Shown in pieces: positions 18,501-26,797 of a DNA stretch of 64,000 nucleotides (positions are counted from its first letter, which is position 1; the number at the start of each line of letters is the position of its first letter). The position numbers and the translations under genes were made by a program. The notes under the pieces were generated by a model. It was not told the origin of the DNA. It saw nothing but the letters and a program-made list of their open reading frames with translations, and ran no database searches. The stretch is from NCBI RefSeq assembly GCF_028464225.1, contig NZ_JAQPCN010000001.1:310001-374000 (forward strand), read 5' to 3'. Source of the stretch: Zeaxanthinibacter sp. PT1 (GTDB lineage Bacteria > Bacteroidota > Bacteroidia > Flavobacteriales > Flavobacteriaceae).

Positions 18501-18562
18501 CGTCCCCCGGGATACCACTTGGGCATTGCTAATTCAACGGAACGTAAACTAAGTACATTAAA

Positions 18563-19705
18563 ATGGCTAAAAAAGCTGAAGTAAAAGATTTACTAGAAGC
18601 AGGTGTGCATTTCGGCCACCTGACCCGCAAATGGAATCCAAACATGGCTCCTTACATCTACATGGAGCGCAACGGGATTCACGTTATCAACCTTTACAAG
18701 ACTGTAGCAAAGCTGGACGAGGCTAATGAGGCCCTCAGGAAGATCGCTGCTTCTGGCAGAAAGATCCTTTTTGTCGCTACCAAGAAACAAGCTAAGGACA
18801 TCGTTGCCGATAAGGTAGCAGAAGTGAACATGCCGTACATCACTGAAAGGTGGCCCGGTGGAATGCTGACTAACTTCGTTACTATCCGTAAGGCAGTAAA
18901 GAAGATGGCTTCTATTGACCGCATGAAAAAAGACGGGACTTTTAACACCCTTTCTAAGAAAGAGCGTCTACAGGTAGACCGTCTGCGTGCTAAACTGGAA
19001 AAGAACTTAGGATCTATCGCAGATATGACCCGTTTGCCAGGAGCATTGTTCATCGTAGATACTATGCGTGAGCACATTGCTGTTAAGGAAGCTCAGAAAT
19101 TGAACATCCCGATCTTCGCAATGGTAGATACCAACTCTGACCCACGAGCAATTGATTACGTTATTCCGGCAAACGATGATGCTTCCAAGTCTATCGAAGT
19201 GATCATGAGCGAAGTTACCAAAGCAGTAGCAGAGGGACTTGCCGAGAGAAAATCTGATAAGCAGGGAGATAACGAAGGAGATGATAACGAGCAAACAAAA
19301 GCCGCTACTCCTAAGAAAAAGAAAGTAGTTACTGAAGCTCCTGCAGTTGCCAAGACTGACAAGGAACCGGAAGCTGCCAAGAGAACTAAGACTATCGAAG
19401 AAGCCCCTGTAGTTGAGGAGAAAGCTAAAAAAGAAAAGAAGGAAGCTGCTAAAGCCGACGATCTTACCAAGATTGAAGGTATCGGACCAAAAGCTGCAGA
19501 AGCTCTTGTTAATGCCGGGATCAGTAGCTACGCTAAATTAGCAGAGTCCAACGCAGATTCTGTAAAGGAGATCCTTACCGAAGCCAGTTCTAACCTTGCC
19601 CACCTTGATCCAGGATCCTGGGCTAAGCAAGCTAAAATGGCTGCAGATGGTCAGTGGGACGAGCTTAAAGAATGGCAAGACCAAGCCAAAGGTGGCGTTG
19701 AGTAA
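18563..19705 (+). CDS. rpsB: Small-subunit ribosomal protein uS2 with C-terminal helix-hairpin-helix extension
   Basis: Residues 1-228 are a normal uS2 (LLEAGVHFGHLTRKWNPNM, VATKKQAKDIV, ERWPGGMLTNF, LPGALFIVDT, IFAMVDTNSDP, VIPANDDASKSI). The protein is 380 residues, about 130-150 longer than typical uS2. Residues 229-299 are a Lys/Glu/Ala-rich linker without hydrophobic core. Residues 300-343 form a helix-hairpin-helix module (KIEGIGPKAAEALVNAGI, SYAKLAE), followed by a Trp-containing tail. The same codon phase runs through with no frameshift, so this is a true fusion. The domain probably contacts RNA, but its function is not known. tsf follows 67 nt downstream, as in most bacteria. Confidence 0.97.
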   Translation: MAKKAEVKDLLEAGVHFGHLTRKWNPNMAPYIYMERNGIHVINLYKTVAKLDEANEALRKIAASGRKILFVATKKQAKDIVADKVAEVNMPYITERWPGGMLTNFVTIRKAVKKMASIDRMKKDGTFNTLSKKERLQVDRLRAKLEKNLGSIADMTRLPGALFIVDTMREHIAVKEAQKLNIPIFAMVDTNSDPRAIDYVIPANDDASKSIEVIMSEVTKAVAEGLAERKSDKQGDNEGDDNEQTKAATPKKKKVVTEAPAVAKTDKEPEAAKRTKTIEEAPVVEEKAKKEKKEAAKADDLTKIEGIGPKAAEALVNAGISSYAKLAESNADSVKEILTEASSNLAHLDPGSWAKQAKMAADGQWDELKEWQDQAKGGVE

Positions 19706-19772
19706 ATCATAGACTAGACTATATTTTTTATATAACAGGGGTTACTAAAAACCTCCACTAAAAGAACAACAG

Positions 19773-20600
19773 ATGATGGTAAAAGTTACCGCTTCAGAAG
19801 TTAATAAATTGAGGAAAACTACCGGTGCAGGCATGATGGATTGCAAGAATGCATTGGTAGAAGCAGAAGGTGATTTTGATAAAGCGATTGAGATCCTTCG
19901 TAAGAAAGGACAGAAAGTTGCTGCCAAGAGAGCAGATCGCGAATCTTCAGAAGGTGCAGCTATTGCTAAGGTAAATGGTGAGAACACTAAGGGGATTATT
20001 ATCTCCCTGAACTGTGAAACAGATTTCGTTGCCAAGAATGATTCTTTCGTTACATTGGCTAACGATCTTGCTGATCTTGCTTTATCCTATGACAACAAAG
20101 AGGCATTCCTGGAAGCAGATTTCAATGGGATGACTGTTCAGGATAAACTGACAGAGCAGACCGGCGTAATTGGTGAAAAGATCGAGATTGGAAGTTTCAG
20201 GACTCTTGAAGCTCCATTCGTAGGATCTTATATCCATGCAGGGAATAAGATTGCTACATTGGTCGGACTTTCGGCTGATGTTGATGGTGCCGCCGATGCT
20301 GCCAAGGATGTCGCAATGCAAGCTGCTGCAATGAACCCGGTTGCCCTTGATCAAGATGGCGTAGACCAGGAGACTATTGCCAAAGAAATTGAGATCGCTA
20401 AAGATCAGTTAAGGCAAGAAGGAAAACCAGAAGAAATGCTCGATAAGATTGCCCAAGGTAAATTGGGACGTTTCTTCAAGGACAACACCCTGGTAAACCA
20501 GGATTTCATCAAGGACAACAAAATGAGCGTTGCTCAGTACGTGAAGTCTGTAAATGCAGATCTTAAAGTTACCGGATTTGAAAGGGTTGCCCTGGGATAA
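19773..20600 (+). CDS. tsf: Elongation factor Ts
   Basis: Guanine-nucleotide exchange factor for EF-Tu, 275 residues. The N-terminal UBA-like domain (VNKLRKTTGAGMMDCKNALVEAEGDFDKAIEILRKKG) and the core motif LNCETDFVAKNDSF are diagnostic. The C-terminal GRFFKDNTLVNQDFIKD matches the usual end of the protein. Two consecutive ATG codons occur at 19773 and 19776; either may be used. It forms the rpsB-tsf unit and ends at a strong terminator. Confidence 0.97.
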   Translation: MMVKVTASEVNKLRKTTGAGMMDCKNALVEAEGDFDKAIEILRKKGQKVAAKRADRESSEGAAIAKVNGENTKGIIISLNCETDFVAKNDSFVTLANDLADLALSYDNKEAFLEADFNGMTVQDKLTEQTGVIGEKIEIGSFRTLEAPFVGSYIHAGNKIATLVGLSADVDGAADAAKDVAMQAAAMNPVALDQDGVDQETIAKEIEIAKDQLRQEGKPEEMLDKIAQGKLGRFFKDNTLVNQDFIKDNKMSVAQYVKSVNADLKVTGFERVALG

Positions 20601-20623
20601 TCTTCCTGTAAGGAACTATACAC

Positions 20624-20657
20624 AAGGCCATTAATCCAACGATTAATGGCCTTTTTT
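20624..20657 (+). terminator. Terminator of rpsB-tsf
   Basis: Stem AAGGCCATTAAT/ATTAATGGCCTT with a 6-nt loop and six T residues, 23 nt after the tsf stop codon. The T tract overlaps the stop codon of the convergent HTH gene. Confidence 0.9.
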
Positions 20658-20862
20658 AATTCAGGTCATCGTCTTCCAGGCTAAACAGTTCATTCACCGT
20701 TTTTCCGAAAACCCCGGACAAACGCAGTGCTAACACCGTGGAGGGACCATACTTACCCAATTCTATGGCATTAATGGTCTGCCTGCTCACCCCTACCCTT
20801 ACCGCCAGGTCGGCCTGCGTCATTTTTAAGCGCGCACGTTCCACTTTAAGACTATTCTGCAT
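20656..20862 (-). CDS. Xre-family HTH transcriptional regulator, minimal type
   Basis: A 68-residue protein that is almost only a helix-turn-helix domain: VERARLKMTQADLAVRVGVSRQTINAIELGKYGPSTVLALRLSGVFGKTVNELF. This is the YozG/Cro-like group of small dimeric regulators. It overlaps the end of the upstream membrane-protein gene by 11 bp, so the two are translated together. Small regulators of this type with a membrane-protein partner usually repress their own operon. A 24-bp palindrome over the operon promoter is a likely target (inference). Confidence 0.9.
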   Translation of the reverse strand: MQNSLKVERARLKMTQADLAVRVGVSRQTINAIELGKYGPSTVLALRLSGVFGKTVNELFSLEDDDLN

Positions 20863-21328
20863 AGGAGAGTGATTTTTTCAACAGGCGGAGATCCCAGTGG
20901 AATTTAAGTATGAATAACCATAACACGGTAAACATATTAAATAGCATGACCCAGAAAAAACCAAAATCATAGACAAAGATAAAGCCCAGTATCAGGATTA
21001 TGTAATTGCCATAGGTAGCCCATACCAAGGCTTCTAAACGGATCTTCTGTATCAATTCATCCTCCTGCTGCTCTTTAGAAAAGGCCACCAACAGTCCCCC
21101 TATGATAACCAGGAGACCACAAATCTCGTTCAGCAAGTTGTTATCGAGGTATCCCCGCACAAAACCCTCCCCGCTGTAATCCGTTATAAACGGACCATAC
21201 ATCTCCACATCAAAGAGCGCAGGCTCCCAATCATTGAGGACGGTAAACAATCCTAACAAGGCGGCAGGGATCAATATCATCCAGCCGACTTTCTTCCAAC
21301 GCGATTCAAATAAATACCTGGTTTTCAT
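20852..21328 (-). CDS. Membrane protein paired with HTH regulator, unknown function
   Basis: Not recognised as a named family. From the ATG at 21326-21328 it has 158 residues with four hydrophobic helices: one near the N terminus (VGWMILIPAALLGLFTVL), a second after a 35-residue loop (LNEICGLLVIIGGLLVAF), and two adjacent ones (YGNYIILILGFIFVYDFGFFWVMLFNMFTVLWLFIL). The frame is open 45 nt further upstream, but that would place the start inside the promoter, so the internal ATG is preferred. It resembles the DUF2178-like membrane proteins found with YozG-type regulators in layout only. It probably acts as a sensor or target regulated by the HTH protein. Confidence 0.7.
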   Translation of the reverse strand: MKTRYLFESRWKKVGWMILIPAALLGLFTVLNDWEPALFDVEMYGPFITDYSGEGFVRGYLDNNLLNEICGLLVIIGGLLVAFSKEQQEDELIQKIRLEALVWATYGNYIILILGFIFVYDFGFFWVMLFNMFTVLWLFILKFHWDLRLLKKSLSYAE

Positions 21329-21342
21329 TACTTTACTTTTTA

Positions 21343-21388
21343 TAAATGTAAAGTATATTTTACATTTAGTCAAGTATTTTTTACATAA
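21343..21388 (-). promoter_or_regulatory. Promoter and palindromic/tandem operator of the membrane protein-HTH operon
   Basis: Minus-strand TTG (plus 21371-21373), 20-nt spacer, TACATTTA (plus 21343-21350, one mismatch to consensus). Over it lies an inverted repeat AAATGTAAA/TTTACATTT (21344-21352 and 21359-21367). A second, imperfect copy of the half-unit ATGTAAAA..ATACTT begins 21 bp upstream (21371-21388), two helical turns away. A repressor binding here would block RNA polymerase. Confidence 0.65.
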
Positions 21389-21402
21389 TCGGATGAGAGC
21401 AT

Positions 21403-21427
21403 AAAAAAAACAGCCCGGAAATGGCTG
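21403..21427 (-). terminator. Terminator of the M61 peptidase gene
   Basis: Minus-strand hairpin GCAGCC-ATTTCCG-GGCTG followed by eight T residues, downstream of the peptidase stop codon. Confidence 0.75.
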
Positions 21428-21453
21428 CCTTTTTATTTGGTGGTCAAAACGAA

Positions 21454-23328
21454 TCAGTTCTTCATCCAGGCTTCACGAAGTGCCAGTTCTTCGGCGCTGG
21501 CATCTTCAGCTGCCACTATTTTTTCTGATTTTACCATGGGTGTACCGGCAAGTCCCTTCAACTCTATTTGCTCTCCATCGCGCGTAATGGTCATGCTTAT
21601 TTCCTTATCGGCATTCCATCCAAAGCTTTCCCCGATGATAGGTCTTATACTTTCTAAGGACACTGGGGTTCCGTTTATTTCTTCGATCACATCACCTCCC
21701 TGCAGCCCTAGATTGTTCATAAAACTATTCAGGGTGATGCCCTTCCTAACAAAGATGGCATCATCGTTCTTCTGGTCCACATCTATATAAGGGATCTGTC
21801 CCTGCAGAAAATAACCACTTTCTTCCTGGACGGTAACCAAAGACAACCCTACTTTAGATAAGAATTCTTCATAATTAATAGGAGTATCGCCGATAACGTA
21901 AGTATTGAAAAACTCCCCTATTTCCGGGTAGGTCATTTCAACGATCTCCTCGATGAGTGTATCATCCTTGAAAGGGGTATTATTCCCATAGTTATCGGAA
22001 AGCGTCTTCATAAGCCAAAGCACACCTTTTTCTCCCCCGCTGAGTTCTCTTAGCAGTATGTCCAGGGACATATTGATCAAAGCCCCTTTCTCGTAAACAT
22101 TGGCGTAATTTTCTTTATAGGGAGACTCCAGGATGTTCTCACTCATAACTGTAAAGGACATCGCATCGTCATACGAGCGTGAATTACCAATCTTATCCAC
22201 CAGTCGCTGGTAAAACTCCTCTTCCTGTATCAAGCCCTGGTTAATCTGGAAGAGATTGGCAAAATATTCGGTGGTACCTTCATACATCCACAGGTGCTTT
22301 GACATTACCGGAGCATTGAAATCAAAAAACTGAATTTCCTCAGAATGCACATTCAGCGGGGTTACGATATGAAAGAATTCGTGCGAAACAACATCGACCA
22401 TGGCTTGTTCAAGGTTCTCTTTCGGCATTTGTTCCGGGAGTACAACCACGGTAGAAGTATGATGTTCAAGGGCACCGAAACCACTGGGATCTGTAGGCCC
22501 CATGGGCGATAGATGCAATAGTATATTGTATTCCTCTGTCCCGTCTATAGGTCCTAAAAATGCCTTTTGGGCACCCATCATTTCTTTCATGCGCTCCTCA
22601 AGGGATACCGCGTCATAAGTGCCATTAGGGGAATACACCGCAAGGTTCACCGTAATTCCCTGAACCTGGAAACTGATATTATTAGGCTTGGCATACATGA
22701 TGGGATTGTCTATAACTTCGAAATAGCGTGCTGCCAGGAAAGTATCTTGTCCTCCCGTGCTTTCCGTATTTTTACGCTTTAGCGAGGTGGTCGCTACCAG
22801 TCCTGACGAAACTGTTATATCCACTTGATACGGAACTTCCTTAAACCCGTCAAAATATCCCACGAAGCCGTGTAAGTTCAACATGTAGGTATTTCCTTTA
22901 TCGATGTTGGTCCCTGCCGGAGAAAATACCGCGTTCTCTGTTTCTGATTCCGTATCGTAGGTATCGTTCACCCAGTATACCACTTTATCCAGGTCTTTTG
23001 CCCCACTGATCTTCCAGCTGTTCTCGTCTGCCTGGATCACAGGCATTTCATTTCCCTTGTAATCAATAGCTTTTAAAGCTTCTACATATTGCCCATAATC
23101 GTCAACACTATAGGTGCCGGGGACGGTCTTAGGAATATAAAAGGTTACATTGTCTGCCGAGAAAGCGCCCGGATCCACGGTCACACTCACTTTGTCATTT
23201 TCAATATTCACCAGGTCCAATGTTGCTACTATCGGAGATGATGATGCACTGCTCAAAGATTTAGATGCTCCGCAACCGCTTATTATAAGGCAGGACAGGA
23301 GCAGGTAATATATAGATAGTCTTTTCAT
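21454..23328 (-). CDS. M61-family metallopeptidase lipoprotein with PDZ domain
   Basis: A 624-residue zinc aminopeptidase of the glycyl-aminopeptidase (M61) family. The N terminus [20 protein letters not shown] is a lipoprotein signal with lipobox Cys19. The N-terminal beta domain (about 30-230) is followed by the catalytic domain with HEFFH at 316-320 and the downstream Glu motif [12 protein letters not shown] (about 348-359), which supplies the third zinc ligand. A PDZ domain lies near 510-600 ([27 protein letters not shown]). It is probably anchored on the outer membrane or in the periplasm and trims short peptides with N-terminal glycine or alanine. The gene is divergent from pyrH and has its own terminator. 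Confidence 0.92.
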   Translation of the reverse strand: MKRLSIYYLLLSCLIISGCGASKSLSSASSSPIVATLDLVNIENDKVSVTVDPGAFSADNVTFYIPKTVPGTYSVDDYGQYVEALKAIDYKGNEMPVIQADENSWKISGAKDLDKVVYWVNDTYDTESETENAVFSPAGTNIDKGNTYMLNLHGFVGYFDGFKEVPYQVDITVSSGLVATTSLKRKNTESTGGQDTFLAARYFEVIDNPIMYAKPNNISFQVQGITVNLAVYSPNGTYDAVSLEERMKEMMGAQKAFLGPIDGTEEYNILLHLSPMGPTDPSGFGALEHHTSTVVVLPEQMPKENLEQAMVDVVSHEFFHIVTPLNVHSEEIQFFDFNAPVMSKHLWMYEGTTEYFANLFQINQGLIQEEEFYQRLVDKIGNSRSYDDAMSFTVMSENILESPYKENYANVYEKGALINMSLDILLRELSGGEKGVLWLMKTLSDNYGNNTPFKDDTLIEEIVEMTYPEIGEFFNTYVIGDTPINYEEFLSKVGLSLVTVQEESGYFLQGQIPYIDVDQKNDDAIFVRKGITLNSFMNNLGLQGGDVIEEINGTPVSLESIRPIIGESFGWNADKEISMTITRDGEQIELKGLAGTPMVKSEKIVAAEDASAEELALREAWMKN

Positions 23329-23480
23329 CTGATTATAGGATTAATAGCACAAGATTATTAAATAATTTCGGCTTGCCAGCTTTCCTTCGAAATAAATTTC
23401 GTTTAAACCCTATCAATTTCAGAGGTCATGACCATAAATTATTTTACTATTTTTGTGCGGATCTAAATACCAAAATTCAC

Positions 23481-24188
23481 ATGCCTTACAAAAGAATACT
23501 CTTAAAACTCAGTGGCGAAGCTTTAATGGGTGAAAAACAATACGGCATAGACCCCAAAAGACTCGGGGAATATGCAGATGAGATTAAAGCAGTTGTTGAG
23601 AAAGGGGTAGAAGTAGCCATAGTCATTGGCGGAGGCAACATTTTCCGTGGACTGGCAGGGGCAAGTTATGGAATGGACCGGGTCCAGGGAGATCATATGG
23701 GGATGCTGGCAACCGTGATCAACGGATTAGCGTTGCAGGCAGCATTGGAGGACAAGGGAATGCAGACCCGTTTACAATCGGCCATAAAGATCAACGAAGT
23801 TGCGGAGCCTTTTATTCGCAGGAGAGCGATTCGTCACTTAGAAAAAGGGCGTGTTGTCATCTTCGGGGGAGGAACAGGGAACCCATACTTCACCACGGAT
23901 TCTGCCGCTGTGTTGAGAGCGATAGAAATAGAAGCCGATGTCATCCTGAAAGGTACCCGAGTAGACGGGATTTATACCAGCGACCCGGAAAAAGACAAGA
24001 CAGCCACTAAGTTTGACACCCTGTCTTTTAATGAGGTGCTGAAAAAGGGGCTCAAGGTAATGGATACCACGGCATTTACCTTAAGCCAGGAAAACGAATT
24101 ACCGATCGTGGTTTTTGACATGAATAAGAAAGGAAACCTGATGAAGATCGTTTCCGGTGAAAATATCGGTACTGTAGTCAACCTTTAA
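23481..24188 (+). CDS. pyrH: UMP kinase
   Basis: Phosphorylates UMP to UDP with ATP in pyrimidine nucleotide synthesis; cytoplasmic hexamer. 235 residues of the amino-acid-kinase fold: [68 protein letters not shown] and the [13 protein letters not shown] motif. The frame stays open upstream to 23373, but a TATTTTTG promoter box at 23448-23455 lies between, and homologues begin [12 protein letters not shown], so the ATG at 23481 is the start. The frr gene follows 110 bp downstream with its own promoter, a pairing seen in many bacteria. Confidence 0.97.
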   Translation: MPYKRILLKLSGEALMGEKQYGIDPKRLGEYADEIKAVVEKGVEVAIVIGGGNIFRGLAGASYGMDRVQGDHMGMLATVINGLALQAALEDKGMQTRLQSAIKINEVAEPFIRRRAIRHLEKGRVVIFGGGTGNPYFTTDSAAVLRAIEIEADVILKGTRVDGIYTSDPEKDKTATKFDTLSFNEVLKKGLKVMDTTAFTLSQENELPIVVFDMNKKGNLMKIVSGENIGTVVNL

Positions 24189-24207
24189 CCCATACGATTA
24201 ACCCTGC

Positions 24208-24238
24208 TTGAAAACAGTGAGGAGTATTCCTATATTTG
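24208..24238 (+). promoter_or_regulatory. Promoter of frr
   Basis: TTG (24208-24210), 20-nt spacer, TATATTTG (24231-24238). It permits frr expression apart from pyrH; the leader would be about 55 nt. Confidence 0.65.
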
Positions 24239-24298
24239 TCAGTATAACGAGAATCGACCAAGAATAAAATCAATCGCCATTACCATTAATAATACGAT

Positions 24299-24853
24299 AT
24301 GAACGAGGATGTAAAATTTATATTGGATAGTGCAGAAGAGAGTATGCAGGGAGCTATCGCACATTTATTAAAGGAATTTGTTAAGATCAGGGCCGGAAAA
24401 GCCAGTCCGTCCATGTTATCCTCGGTGATGGTCGAGTATTACGGCAACATGACACCTCTTTCCCAGGTCTCTAACATCAATACGCCTGATGGACGAACTA
24501 TATCGGTACAACCTTGGGAGAAGAACCTGCTGCAGGAAATTGAAAAAAGCATCATGAACGCCAACCTGGGCTTTAACCCGATGAATAATGGCGATCTTAT
24601 TATCATAAATGTACCCCCACTGACCGAAGAGCGCAGGGTACAACTGGTTAAACAGGCCAAGGCGGAAGCTGAAGATGCAAAGGTTAGTATCCGGAACGCC
24701 AGGCAAGATGCCAATAAGGAACTGCGCGACCTGGATATCTCTGAAGATCTTCTTAAAAATGCCGAAGCAGATGTACAGGAACTGACAGATACTTACAGTA
24801 AAAAGGTAGAATCCACCCTTGCGACCAAAGAGGCAGAGATCATGAAGGTCTGA
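24299..24853 (+). CDS. frr: Ribosome recycling factor
   Basis: Splits post-termination ribosomes together with EF-G. The 184-residue protein has the expected length and signatures: LKEFVKIRAGKASPSMLSSVMVEYYG, the central TISVQPWEK, and LTEERRVQLVKQAKAEAEDAKVSIRNARQDANKELRDL of the long three-helix bundle. It ends 15 bp before the stop of the convergent cytochrome gene, with only a short GATCCA/TGGATC hairpin (24852-24870) between them. Confidence 0.98.
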   Translation: MNEDVKFILDSAEESMQGAIAHLLKEFVKIRAGKASPSMLSSVMVEYYGNMTPLSQVSNINTPDGRTISVQPWEKNLLQEIEKSIMNANLGFNPMNNGDLIIINVPPLTEERRVQLVKQAKAEAEDAKVSIRNARQDANKELRDLDISEDLLKNAEADVQELTDTYSKKVESTLATKEAEIMKV

Positions 24854-24868
24854 TCCACCGCACCTGGA

Positions 24869-25327
24869 TCACTGCTCTAAGCTATACCATTCTATATCCT
24901 TTAAAACCTGCCTGCGACCCTTAGTACTAACCGGGTATTCGCGGGTAAGGTATTGTATGACCACTTCCTGGTCATCACCAAGGTCCCATAAGTTCTGGGT
25001 CTCCTGCATCCAGTGAATTGTCGATTCCCATCCGGCTGCATCCATACGGTTCTGGATGACGAGTTTCGCAGAATGACAGGGAGTACAATGCCGGATTACC
25101 GCATCCATGCCTTCTCCTGCCTTTAAACCGGTTCGAAGGTGGATCCCGTCCTCTATTCTTTCAGGATCAGTTGCGATTTCAGTGCTTACCGTGGATTCGG
25201 TTTCTTCAGGGGTCTCCATCATGAGATAAGTGACTATACCCAATAAGGCTGTGATCACTATAGCGCTAAGGAGCATTATACTGCTGTATGGCCTGGTATT
25301 TCTTTTCTTAAATTGTTGGTTTTTCAT
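24869..25327 (-). CDS. Membrane-anchored monoheme cytochrome c, partner of sulfite dehydrogenase
   Basis: A 152-residue protein with one N-terminal membrane helix (IMLLSAIVITALLGIVTYLMM, about 18-38), a short acidic linker, and a small c-type cytochrome domain with one heme site HCTPCHSAK. A methionine that could be the sixth ligand lies downstream in WMQETQNLW. Its ATG at 25325-25327 directly abuts the stop codon of the upstream molybdoenzyme gene (zero spacing), so the two are translationally coupled. By analogy with SorA-SorB it would take electrons from sulfite oxidation and pass them to the respiratory chain. The pairing is strong, the exact acceptor is unknown. Confidence 0.85.
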   Translation of the reverse strand: MKNQQFKKRNTRPYSSIMLLSAIVITALLGIVTYLMMETPEETESTVSTEIATDPERIEDGIHLRTGLKAGEGMDAVIRHCTPCHSAKLVIQNRMDAAGWESTIHWMQETQNLWDLGDDQEVVIQYLTREYPVSTKGRRQVLKDIEWYSLEQ

Positions 25328-26548
25328 CTATGCGACTTTAACGGCAATACGATGGCAGGCATTATTGAGATACCCTTTGGGGTTCCATCCCGGCAATACC
25401 ATAGGTTGTGAAATTCCCCTGCTATCGGTCGCCCGTGCCCATATTTCAAAATATCCTTTCCCCGGGAAATCAACGATGGCTTTAAACTGCTGCCAGCCGA
25501 GGCGATTAAGCGGCTTATCCAGGGTACAGTCCTGCCATGTGGCGCCAAAATCGATGGAGTAAGATACCTTATCTACTTCCAGTTCACCTGCCCATGCATG
25601 CCCCTTAATCCGCAAATTTTTCCCTGCTTCCAGGATGGCCCCTGAACGTGGATTGGTGATTAATGATTTAATCGGCATGGATTCTATGATGCACATGTCC
25701 TCGGCAGACACTTCAGTGCCCGGAGCTACCGGCCGGCAAGGTACCCGGTATGATGGAGATTCCATTTTGGGCCCATCGTGCACCTTGTTCCGGACACTGA
25801 TCCCCTTGAGCCATTTCCCCGAAACGGATGCAGGCCATCCCCCGGCAACCAGTCGCAGAGGAAAACCATGGATTATAGGAATGGGTTTCCCGTTCATTTC
25901 AAATGCCAGCAGGGTTTCTTGCTGTAAGGCTTTGGCGATGGGAATTCCCCTGGAAATAACTTCCTTCCGCGGGTCCCCACTGAGGTGAATATCTGCGGCG
26001 TGATACCCGATATAAACAGCATCTTCCTTGAGCCCCACTTCCCTGAGTACATCCCTCAGCCGAACCCCTGTCCATTTTGCGCAGCTGACCGCTCCAACCG
26101 TCCATTGGTTTCCTTTAGCTGGTGGGTCAAATTCGCTCCGCCCATTACCCCCGCATTCCAGGGTGAGGTGATACGTATGATGTGTAAATTGCTCCTTTAG
26201 CTCTTCCAGCGTAAAGCTCCTGGCTTGCCTGACCGATTCGCCATTGATAAGAAGGCTCCAGCTACCAGCATCTAGTTCCCCGGGAACCTTACCGTTATTC
26301 CGGACGAACATAAATTGCTCCGGGGTGACATGATCATCCAGGAGGTGTGCCTTAGCCTCGATATTGATCGGTCGGTCATTCAACAAGACCATATCCCGGT
26401 CTTTATGGTATAAGGAAAAGAGGTCGGGATCCTGTTCAATGATCAGCTGATAGCCCGAAGGGATTTCAGCTCCGTAAAATACCTCTGCCCCGATGGCAGC
26501 ACTCAGGGCCGCCAGGGTTGTTCTAGATAGAAAGCCACGTCTGTTCAT
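25328..26548 (-). CDS. Sulfite-dehydrogenase-like molybdopterin oxidoreductase (SorA/SoxC type)
   Basis: A 406-residue enzyme of the sulfite oxidase family. The N terminus MNRRGFLSRTTLAALSAA is a twin-arginine signal, so it is exported folded with its molybdenum cofactor. The oxidoreductase domain has the Mo-ligating Cys132 within LECGGNGRSEF, then GVRLRDVLREVG, IPIIHGFPLRLV and the GxxSVKWL-like SGKWLKGISV. The C-terminal dimerisation (Mo-co dimer) domain occupies about 285-406. It most likely oxidises sulfite to sulfate in the periplasm with electrons going to the adjacent cytochrome c. Other members act on different S-compounds, so the substrate is inferred. No other sox genes are nearby. 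Confidence 0.88.
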   Translation of the reverse strand: MNRRGFLSRTTLAALSAAIGAEVFYGAEIPSGYQLIIEQDPDLFSLYHKDRDMVLLNDRPINIEAKAHLLDDHVTPEQFMFVRNNGKVPGELDAGSWSLLINGESVRQARSFTLEELKEQFTHHTYHLTLECGGNGRSEFDPPAKGNQWTVGAVSCAKWTGVRLRDVLREVGLKEDAVYIGYHAADIHLSGDPRKEVISRGIPIAKALQQETLLAFEMNGKPIPIIHGFPLRLVAGGWPASVSGKWLKGISVRNKVHDGPKMESPSYRVPCRPVAPGTEVSAEDMCIIESMPIKSLITNPRSGAILEAGKNLRIKGHAWAGELEVDKVSYSIDFGATWQDCTLDKPLNRLGWQQFKAIVDFPGKGYFEIWARATDSRGISQPMVLPGWNPKGYLNNACHRIAVKVA

Positions 26549-26797
26549 AGGTTGTCATCGGAAGTAGTTCCTAAATTACATAAAAAATCACAGGAGGCGA
26601 TCTCAATAAGGAGTTAGGATCCACAGCTAATATAAAGACATGTATTAGGAACAGAACGCTGCGTTTTCTACCTTTGCCGCTGAAAATTAACAGCGCATCG
26701 CAATCACCGGGTTCCTCACCCGATCAAGCGCAGTACCGGGAAGTTAACGGATCATCCGCATCCTTGAAGACGCTTGCGATGCAACGTAAAACCAAAT

